Source: JBIKLM01 sp044375105 (GTDB lineage Bacteria > Planctomycetota > UBA1135 > GCA-002686595). Taken from it: a stretch of DNA of 6,560 nucleotides. This document shows, piece after piece, positions 1 to 5,123 of this stretch (the first letter of the stretch is position 1; each line of letters starts with the position of its first letter). Under the pieces are notes generated by a model. It saw only the letters and a program-made list of their open reading frames with translations. It had not been told where the DNA came from and did not search any database. The DNA is taken from NCBI GenBank assembly GCA_044375105.1, contig JBILNK010000214.1, positions 1 through 6,560 on the forward strand, written 5' to 3'. The translations under genes and the position numbers were made by a program.

Positions 1-1008
1 GGGACGGGTTTCGTCGCGGGAGGCCCAGGCGCCGCGCTCATTCGAGCGCGGAGCCCCGCGCTCCAGGGGCCGCGCATCACGCGCTTCGTCTCCGCGGAAG
101 TCGGCCTCCTCCGCGGGTTCTTCCAGGTCCTCCGGGCCAGCCTCGGAGCCCTCCAGGGGTCCGCCCTCCCCCGCTTCGCGCCGGCCGCGCCGGCCGCGGC
201 GGCGGCGCCGACGGCGCTGCTCGCCCGCTTCGCCGCCGAGCTCGGCGGCCGCGGGCTGGTCCAGGCTCGGCGCCTCGGATTCTTCGGCGGTTTCGTCGCC
301 GGAAGCCCCGGCGAACTCCTCGGCCGGGCGGCTCCAGGCGCCCCGCGCCGGCGCGTCGCGCTCCGGGCCGCGCTCCGGGCGCCGGGCCCCGCCGCGCTCG
401 CTGCGGCCGCGCGGGCCGCCGCCCTGGAAGCCGCGCCGCTCGGGCTCCTCACCGTCGTCGAAGGTCTCGCCGATCTCGAGGCATTCCTTGGGCAGCTCCT
501 CCGCCAGGAACAGGGCCTTGCGATCGTAGAAGGGCACCCCGTTCTCGAAGGCCTCGGCGGCGTGCACGACGATCAGGGTGTATTCGCGCGCCAGCCGCCG
601 CCCGGTCTCCAGGGCTTCCTCGGGGGTCAGCGCCAGGTGCAGGAACGAGCGCCGGCCGCCGCGCAGGCCGCCGCGCTGGGCCTGCGGCACGTCGCGGGCC
701 GGGATCGCCAGGAAGAGCTGCTCCGGCGGCTCCGACTCGGGGCCCGGCTCGATCGGGATCGAATGGCCGTACAGCGCGCGCACCCGATCGCCTTCGATCT
801 CGTAGCGCCGGCGATCGCCGGCCAGGACCGCGTCCTCGAGGTCCTCGAACTCGACGCGCTCGCCCAGGCGCTCGGTCAGCGCCTGCAGCACGTCGCCGAC
901 CGGCGCATAGCCGTGGGCGTCGACCTCCAGGTCGAACTGCTCCGGCTTGTGGCGCAGCATGTAGGCCAGGGAGCGGGTGATCCGTTCGATCAGCGAAGAC
1001 TCGGTCAT
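1..1008 (-). CDS. kptA: KptA/Tpt1-family RNA 2'-phosphotransferase-like protein with long charged tail (3' end cut by window)
   Basis: Translating the minus strand from the ATG at 1008 gives 336 codons with no stop, so the C-terminus lies outside the window. Residues 1-180 align by eye along the whole length of KptA/Tpt1, enzymes that remove an internal RNA 2'-phosphate using NAD+ and release ADP-ribose-1'',2''-cyclic phosphate. Visible landmarks are LRHKP (18-22, with Arg19-His20), VRALYGHS (76-83, Arg77), and GRRSFLHLA (118-126, Arg120 at the fourth conserved Arg). GVPFYDRKALFL (157-168) matches the usual G-I/V-PF...NGVWL stretch. Oddly, the family LYHGT motif reads LFLAI (98-102), so the His-Gly-Thr of the NAD+ site is missing and catalysis is doubtful. 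Residues from about 181 on form a low-complexity tail rich in Arg, Gly, Glu and Pro, with a near-continuous Arg run at about 269-280. No Shine-Dalgarno is seen before the ATG. The family assignment is firm; the activity is not. Confidence 0.85.
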   Translation of the reverse strand, partial: MTESSLIERITRSLAYMLRHKPEQFDLEVDAHGYAPVGDVLQALTERLGERVEFEDLEDAVLAGDRRRYEIEGDRVRALYGHSIPIEPGPESEPPEQLFLAIPARDVPQAQRGGLRGGRRSFLHLALTPEEALETGRRLAREYTLIVVHAAEAFENGVPFYDRKALFLAEELPKECLEIGETFDDGEEPERRGFQGGGPRGRSERGGARRPERGPERDAPARGAWSRPAEEFAGASGDETAEESEAPSLDQPAAAELGGEAGEQRRRRRRRGRRGRREAGEGGPLEGSEAGPEDLEEPAEEADFRGDEARDARPLERGAPRSNERGAWASRDETRP

Positions 1009-1070
1009 GGAAGGTCGGGGGCGCGCTTCGCGAGCGGGCCAGGGCGGCGTGGCAAAGGGCGGGCCAATGT

Positions 1071-1124
1071 AGAACCCCGGCCGGGGCGGATGCCACCCGG
1101 GGCCGGGGCGCGGAGCGGGGTTCT
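1071..1124. repeat. Nested GC-rich inverted repeat between the membrane-protein gene and kptA
   Basis: The outer arms AGAACCCCG (1071-1079) and CGGGGTTCT (1116-1124) are perfect 9-bp reverse complements. Inside them, CCCCGGCC (1075-1082) can alternatively pair with GGCCGGGG (1101-1108), and CCCCGGCCGGGG (1075-1086) is itself a 12-bp palindrome. The structure lies in the 141-bp gap after the stop of the upstream minus-strand gene and before kptA. It could be a terminator or an mRNA-end stabiliser, but no T-run follows it on the minus strand. A regulatory site for kptA is equally possible. In GC-rich DNA some pairing of this kind arises by chance. Confidence 0.4.
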
Positions 1125-1149
1125 GGGCGTCCGGGTGGGAAAATCCGCC

Positions 1150-2283
1150 TCAGGGGCCCTGGATCCAGGCCGCCGCGGCGACGGCCAGGGCGATGGCGGT
1201 GCCCGCGGCCAACCACAGCGCGTCCCGGCGTCGGTCGGGCCGCACCCCCGCGGCCAGGCCGCTGGCGCAGGCCAGCGTCCAGGAAAACGCCAAGGCCAGC
1301 CCAGGGGGGCCGAGCCCGCGCCAGGCCCGCAGCAGGTCGCCGTCGCCCGGTTGGGTCAATAGGGCGCCGCGGGCCCCCGCCACGTGGCCCAGTTCCACGA
1401 GCAGCAGGGCCAACATCAGGCGGCCCGGCAGGCCGGTCGGCATCCGCGCCGACGCGGCCAGGGCCAGACAGAACAGCGGGGCGCCGAGGCACAGCAGCGC
1501 CGGCAGCGGTTCCTGGGCGGAAACCGCGGGCCAAAGCCCCAAGCGCTCCCCCAGGCTGGCGGCGTCGCCGCTGGCCAGGCCTCGGTCGATGGCCGCGACC
1601 AGCAGGCCCAGGCCGAAGCCCAGCACGCCGGCCCGATCGGCGCGCGCAGCCCCGCGCCGGCGCCAGGCCAGCTCCAAGAGGAACAGGGCCAGAGCCGCGG
1701 GCAGGGCCGCCAGGACCGGCGGGGCCCAATCGGCCAGCAGCTGTCCGGGCAGGGCGCCCGCCAGCAACCCCGCCGGCCAGGCGACCTCCGGCTGGCTCAG
1801 CACGGAGGGCCGTCGCGGCAGCTGCGGCGGGATCCCCGGATCCCGCTCGAAATCGGGCACGGCTTGCCCCGCGCCGAAATCCGCGCTCGGCTGCCCTGCC
1901 CCTTCGAGAAACCGCCGCCCGGCTCCCTGCTCCGTGGCTGCGGGCCGCGGGGCGGCCTTCGCCGCAGCGGCCGCAGCGGCCGATTCGGGGAGCTCCGGGT
2001 CGGGGCGCTCACCGGCCGCGGGGCCCGCCAGGCCCCCGCGGGTTCCGGATCCAGGGGCCGCTGCCGAATCCGGATCCGCGGCTTCCGCGGAGGCGCCGGG
2101 CGCGGGGCGCGGGAGCCGGCCGGATTGCGCTTCGGCGCCTGCGCCGCCGGGCAGGCCGCGGCCTGCGTTCGACCCGACGTTCCCCGGCCGATCCCGGCGA
2201 GAACGATCCGGGGCCGGGGCCTGCGAATCCCTCAGAGGGGTGTCGCGAAAGCGCCGGGGCTCGGGCGGGCTCGGTTCGGCCAT
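1150..2283 (-). CDS. Multi-pass membrane protein of unknown function with disordered N-terminus
   Basis: This is a 377-residue protein that I cannot assign to a family. Residues 1-165 are low-complexity, rich in Pro, Ala, Gly and Arg, with an Ala run at about 102-108, and are probably disordered and soluble. The rest is hydrophobic, with likely membrane segments near 185-206, 218-236, 258-278, 286-306, 326-346 and 353-373, about six in all. Basic residues follow the first of these (WRRRGAAR) and lie before the last (RPDRRR). No enzymatic motif or metal ligand set is visible. The ATG at 2283 is 16 bp past the FUN14 gene stop, and a GAGG lies about 15 bases before it, so the two genes probably share one transcript. 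Codon bias is weaker in the N-terminal third, so a later start cannot be excluded, although no good alternative ATG is seen before the hydrophobic part. Longer open frames overlap it but give compositionally meaningless protein. Confidence 0.65.
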   Translation of the reverse strand: MAEPSPPEPRRFRDTPLRDSQAPAPDRSRRDRPGNVGSNAGRGLPGGAGAEAQSGRLPRPAPGASAEAADPDSAAAPGSGTRGGLAGPAAGERPDPELPESAAAAAAAKAAPRPAATEQGAGRRFLEGAGQPSADFGAGQAVPDFERDPGIPPQLPRRPSVLSQPEVAWPAGLLAGALPGQLLADWAPPVLAALPAALALFLLELAWRRRGAARADRAGVLGFGLGLLVAAIDRGLASGDAASLGERLGLWPAVSAQEPLPALLCLGAPLFCLALAASARMPTGLPGRLMLALLLVELGHVAGARGALLTQPGDGDLLRAWRGLGPPGLALAFSWTLACASGLAAGVRPDRRRDALWLAAGTAIALAVAAAAWIQGP

Positions 2284-2299
2284 CGCTGCCCCGGCTGCC

Positions 2300-2845
2300 T
2301 CAACCGCGCTTGAGGCCCAGCAGATAGCCCGCCAACAACGCGCCCCCGGTGGGCAGTTTGGCGGTCAGCCATTGGCTCATGGACTGGTCCTGCTTGAGGT
2401 TCAGGATCAGGGCGTTGAGCTTTTCGATCGCCGCGGGCCAGTCGACCTGCTCGACCACTCCGAAGTGCACCAGCGCCTGCAGCCCCAGGAAGAACAGCGC
2501 GATGAAGATCAGCGCGACCTTGAAGACCATGCGCGACAGGTAACCGAGGGCGAAGCCGATCAAGCCGAAGAAGCTGGCCTCGGTGAACACCGGCAGCAGG
2601 GCCTCGAAACTGCCCGGGGCGGGCGCAGCCGCGGGCGCGGAGCCGCCGCTGGTCAGGCTGGCGCCGCCCAGGGAGCGCGCTCCGCTCGAGCCGGGCTCCG
2701 CGGCGCCGGAGCCGATCCAGCCCCGCGCCAGGGCCAGGCGCGCGCCGGCCGACAGCACCAGCAGGCCGCTGGTCAGGCCGAGGACGGCTTTCTGCAGGCC
2801 GGAGAGTCCGGCGGGCTTGGATGCTTGGGAGGCGGCGTTGGCCAT
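2300..2845 (-). CDS. FUN14-domain membrane protein
   Basis: This is a 181-residue small membrane protein. The C-terminal half resembles the FUN14 domain known from mitochondrial FUNDC1 and from many uncharacterised bacterial and archaeal proteins. Residues 93-130 hold a glycine-bearing hairpin (GLIGFALGYLSR, then FKVALIFIALFFLGLQAL). VDWPAAIEKL (134-143) matches the V-x-W segment of the family, and LPTGGALLAGYLLGLKRG (164-181) is the typical family ending. An extra hydrophobic segment at about 17-39 and a Ser/Gly/Ala-rich linker (45-80) come before the domain. I chose the ATG at 2845 because upstream codons in this frame encode Arg/Pro-rich shadow sequence. The bases before it (CATCTTTGACGACC) contain no Shine-Dalgarno. 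Bacterial FUN14 proteins have no established biochemical role. The next gene, another membrane protein, follows by 16 bp. Confidence 0.8.
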   Translation of the reverse strand: MANAASQASKPAGLSGLQKAVLGLTSGLLVLSAGARLALARGWIGSGAAEPGSSGARSLGGASLTSGGSAPAAAPAPGSFEALLPVFTEASFFGLIGFALGYLSRMVFKVALIFIALFFLGLQALVHFGVVEQVDWPAAIEKLNALILNLKQDQSMSQWLTAKLPTGGALLAGYLLGLKRG

Positions 2846-3303
2846 GGTCGTCAAAGATGCCGGCCGTTGGCCCGAGGCCCAGGGGCCCGGGTCGGAGCAT
2901 CGATGCCCAGGCAGCGTAGCGCAGCGCTGACCGGCGGTCGCCGGGAGTCTCCGGGGTGGGGCGCCGGGTTCGAGGGCTGGCGGCGTGCCGGTGCGCTCGA
3001 TCGGCCCCCGGTGGAGATCGCGAACCGGCGCGGTGGGATCCGGACCAGGGGAGCCGCCTCGGCTCGGAGCCGCAGGCCGCGTCGATCGCGGGCAGAAACG
3101 CCCCAGCGCGCCGACGAAGTCAGGATCTGAGGCCCTGCGAACCGATCGGGAAGCGCGGACCCTCTCTGGCTGCGGAGGGCGGCTCGCGGGCCGCGCCCCA
3201 GCCGAACAGGATCCTCCCCGGGCCGGCGCCTGACGCGGATCGATCCGGGCCAGGCGCGCCGCGCGCACAGCCGCGGCAGCTCGGCGGCCGGGGCGCGGAC
3301 GCG
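2846..3303. other. 458-bp region without a recognisable gene
   Basis: It lies between the start of the FUN14 gene and the stop of the rhodanese gene, both on the minus strand. Open frames exist on both strands, but their products are Arg/Pro/Gly-rich with no hydrophobic core, motif or family resemblance, as expected from shadow frames in GC-rich DNA. I find no tRNA, convincing small RNA or direct-repeat array. The promoter for the FUN14 operon is probably here, but I cannot point to -35 and -10 boxes. Confidence 0.55.
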
Positions 3304-3314
3304 CTAATAGCGCG
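3300..3314 (-). repeat. Small stem-loop spanning the rhodanese stop codon
   Basis: CGCGCTAATAGCGCG is a perfect 6-bp inverted repeat with a 3-base loop, and it contains the TAG stop of the minus-strand rhodanese gene (3306-3304). No T-tract follows on the minus strand, so it is not a standard intrinsic terminator. It may only protect the mRNA end, or be chance. Confidence 0.3.
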
Positions 3315-3624
3315 GGATCTCGGGCGCCACCGAGCGCGACCAGGCATCGATGCCGCCCTGCAGGTTGATCAGCTGGCCAAAGCCCAGGCTCGCCAGGTAT
3401 CCGGCCGCCCGCAGGCTGCGCACGCCGTGGTGGCACACCAAGACCAGGGGCCGGGCGGCGTCCAGCTCCCCGTGGCGGCGCGTCAGCTCGCCCATGGGGA
3501 TGTGCACGGCGCCCGGGAAAGGCGCCAATTCGAGCTCGAAGCCCTCGCGTACGTCGACCACCTGGGGCGGCGCCGGGCTCGACAGCAAGGCCAGCACCTG
3601 CTCGGGTTGGAGGCTCTGGATCAT
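3304..3624 (-). CDS. Single-domain rhodanese-like sulfurtransferase
   Basis: This is a complete 106-residue rhodanese domain, about the size of GlpE, with no signal peptide and so presumably cytoplasmic. Features in order are VVDVRE (22-27), FPGAVHIPMGEL (36-47, the CDC25-like region after the first helix), the active-site loop CHHGVRS with catalytic Cys64 (64-70), and INLQGGIDAWS (86-96) near the C-terminus. Such proteins carry a persulfide on the cysteine and pass sulfur to or from thiol acceptors. The CHHGVRS loop and the PEIPRY ending resemble rhodanese domains found alone or fused to MoeB/ThiF-like proteins, but no such partner is present here, so the physiological sulfur acceptor is unknown. 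All catalytic-loop positions look intact. The ATG at 3624 is preceded by GC-rich sequence with no Shine-Dalgarno. It diverges from the gene at 3678 across a 53-bp gap. Confidence 0.92.
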   Translation of the reverse strand: MIQSLQPEQVLALLSSPAPPQVVDVREGFELELAPFPGAVHIPMGELTRRHGELDAARPLVLVCHHGVRSLRAAGYLASLGFGQLINLQGGIDAWSRSVAPEIPRY

Positions 3625-3648
3625 GGCGGCGCGCGAGCGCGGGACGCG

Positions 3649-3660
3649 CAGTCTAGACTG
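3649..3660. promoter_or_regulatory. Perfect 12-bp palindrome in a divergent intergenic gap (candidate operator or bidirectional -10)
   Basis: CAGTCTAGACTG is a perfect palindrome in the 53-bp gap between the rhodanese gene (minus) and the membrane-anchored beta-domain gene (plus). It is the least GC-rich piece of that gap. It presents TAGACT on both strands (plus 3654-3659, minus 3655-3650), a 4-of-6 match to the -10 consensus. That would give short leaders of roughly 12 and 19 bases if used as the -10. No clear -35 box is visible on either side. It could instead bind a dimeric regulator. Confidence 0.35.
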
Positions 3661-3677
3661 GCCCGCGCAGCGATCCC

Positions 3678-4748
3678 ATGGGCGCCCCTCCCCGATCGAA
3701 CTTGGCCGTCGCGCGGCGTTGGCTCTGGCCGCTGTGCGCCCTGGCCGTGGCGGCCCTGATCGCCTGGCTGGCGGAACCCGGGCCCGCGCCGAAGCTGCCG
3801 GAGCCCGCGGCGGGGCCCGCCGCCAGCCCCGCGACGCGCCCGCTGCCCGAGGCCGCCGCGGCGCCGAGGGGGGAAGTCTTGGCGCCGACGGTAAAGAGCG
3901 CGTCGCCGACGGCCGTGGACGGCCCCCCGGGCCCGGTGCCCGGCGCCCGGCTGGGCTCCGGATCCGGTCGCATCCGGGGCGTGCTCGAGTGGGCCCCGGG
4001 CATGACCCCGACGCCCTGGACCCTGCGCCTGGCCGCCAGCGCCACGTGGGCGGGCGCGGAGACGGGCCTCGACTTCGAGCTGCCGGTGCCCGCAGAGCAG
4101 CGCGAATTCGAGCTCAGCGGACTGCCTCTGGCGGGCTTCGAGCTGTGGGCCGAGGCGCCCGCGGCCAGCTCCCTGCCGCAGCCGCTGCTGCTCACCCGGG
4201 GGGCCGAGCAGGTCTACGTGGTGCTGGCGATCGCCCCGGCCGGGGATCTGACCGGGGCCGTGCTCGACCCGGACGGCCTGGGCATCGAAGGCCTGCTGCT
4301 GACCCTGGTGCCCGAAGGCGCCGGCCAGCGCAGCGAAACCCGCTCGAACCCCGCCGGGCGCTTCGCCTTCGCGGCCGTCGCCGACGGCGAGTACCGGCTG
4401 CTGGCCGGCCCCAGCGAAGCGCCCCTGCTCGAGAAGCGGCTCAGCTTCCGGGCGCCCGGACTGAGCCTCGACCCGCTGCGCCTGCCGCGCCTGCTGGCCC
4501 TCGAAATCCAGGTCAGCGACGCGGTCGGCCGGCCCGTGGAGGGCGCCCGCGTGCGCGGCTTCTCCACCGGCGGCGGGCTGATCGACGTGAGCAGCGACTC
4601 CCTGGGGCGAGCGCGCGCGCACCTGCTGGCCCCCGGGCGCATCAGCCTGCGCGCCAGCGTCCCCGGGGTCGGGGTCGGCTACCGCGAGTTCGAGCTCGAA
4701 GCGGGCTCCGCGGAACCGCCGCTCGCGACGCTGGTGCTGTCCAAGTGA
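3678..4748 (+). CDS. Membrane-anchored protein with carboxypeptidase-regulatory-like beta domains
   Basis: This 356-residue protein has a short N-terminus with basic residues (RSNLAVARRW), a single hydrophobic segment at about 16-32, and a Pro/Ala-rich linker to about residue 95. This suggests a signal anchor with the rest outside the cytoplasmic membrane. Three beta-sandwich-like units follow. Residues 98-180 include FELSGLPLAGFELWAEA. Residues 189-245 (GDLTGAVLDPDG...NPAGRFAFAAVADGEYRLLAG) have the pattern of a carboxypeptidase D regulatory-like (transthyretin-like) domain. Residues 275-355 (VSDAVGRPVEGARV...DSLGRARAHLLAPG) repeat that pattern. No peptidase catalytic motif is present. These domains usually serve structural or binding roles in surface proteins; the ligand here is unknown. 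The ATG at 3678 sits directly before the anchor, with no Shine-Dalgarno. It is divergent from the rhodanese gene, and I see no sign of a functional link. Confidence 0.75.
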   Translation: MGAPPRSNLAVARRWLWPLCALAVAALIAWLAEPGPAPKLPEPAAGPAASPATRPLPEAAAAPRGEVLAPTVKSASPTAVDGPPGPVPGARLGSGSGRIRGVLEWAPGMTPTPWTLRLAASATWAGAETGLDFELPVPAEQREFELSGLPLAGFELWAEAPAASSLPQPLLLTRGAEQVYVVLAIAPAGDLTGAVLDPDGLGIEGLLLTLVPEGAGQRSETRSNPAGRFAFAAVADGEYRLLAGPSEAPLLEKRLSFRAPGLSLDPLRLPRLLALEIQVSDAVGRPVEGARVRGFSTGGGLIDVSSDSLGRARAHLLAPGRISLRASVPGVGVGYREFELEAGSAEPPLATLVLSK

Positions 4749-5123
4749 CGCTCCGACGAAGGCCCGCCGCCGACGAAACCGAGCGAGCCCGAGCGAATTC
4801 GAGGCATCGCAGGGAGGCCCAGCGGATTCGGCCTTGTCCAGCGCCGGAAGCAGCGCCATGAAACTCGTTCTAGCCGGCTTCCCTCCGATGGCCGGAGACG
4901 CAGCTTTGCAGGCTCGAAACACCTGAGGATCGGCGACTCTGATCGAGCCGGAGCGTCGAATCCCCTCGGCCCGCCTTCCTGCCCCTCACCGAGGCATGCT
5001 CCATCGACCGCGACCCGTGCTCGGTCGCGCCAGCCCGGCCCTCGCGCGCTGCCGCCCTCCGCCCTACAGCGCCCCCTGCGCACTCCCGCGCCCCCCTTCC
5101 CGACCGTCGGCAGCGGCCGCTCC
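4749..5123. other. 375-bp intergenic region, C-rich towards the transporter
   Basis: No credible gene is found on either strand. A minus-strand frame at 5143-4679 and a plus-strand frame from 4996 both encode Arg/Pro-rich shadow protein. Near 4874-4897 two mutually exclusive 5-bp stems are possible (CCGGC with GCCGG, and CTCCG with CGGAG), neither with a T-tract. From about 5041 the plus strand becomes rich in C and poor in G (63 C against 23 G in 5041-5150 by hand count), resembling a Rho-utilisation site. The promoter for the downstream transporter should also lie here, but I cannot identify its boxes. Confidence 0.5.

Noticed and set aside
1..1008. KptA as part of an RNA-repair cluster with ligase or nuclease partners
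   Set aside because: The neighbours visible here (FUN14, membrane protein, rhodanese) are not RNA-repair genes. Any partner would have to lie beyond base 1, which I cannot see.
449..1729. A 426-codon minus-strand open frame overlapping kptA and the membrane-protein gene
   Set aside because: Its product is an Arg/Gly/Pro/Ala shadow protein, and the kptA frame in the same region shows the KptA motifs.
2967..2974. GGTTCGAG, resembling a tRNA T-loop
   Set aside because: The flanks do not form a 5-bp T-stem with a 7-base loop, and no acceptor or anticodon stem can be built around it.
1193..3130. A 645-codon plus-strand open frame, the longest in the window
   Set aside because: It lies antisense to the membrane-protein and FUN14 genes. 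Its product is Arg/Pro/Ala/Gln-rich with no hydrophobic core or motif, while the opposite strand gives clear membrane segments and a FUN14 domain. It is a shadow of GC-rich codon bias.
2846..3436. N-terminal extension of the FUN14 protein to an upstream start at 3436
   Set aside because: The extra 197 residues are Arg/Pro-rich shadow sequence and would overlap the rhodanese coding region. The ATG at 2845 gives a sensible membrane protein.
3649..3660. The palindrome as a phage attachment site or transposon target
   Set aside because: There is no integrase, transposase, terminal repeat or target duplication nearby, so a promoter or operator role is simpler.
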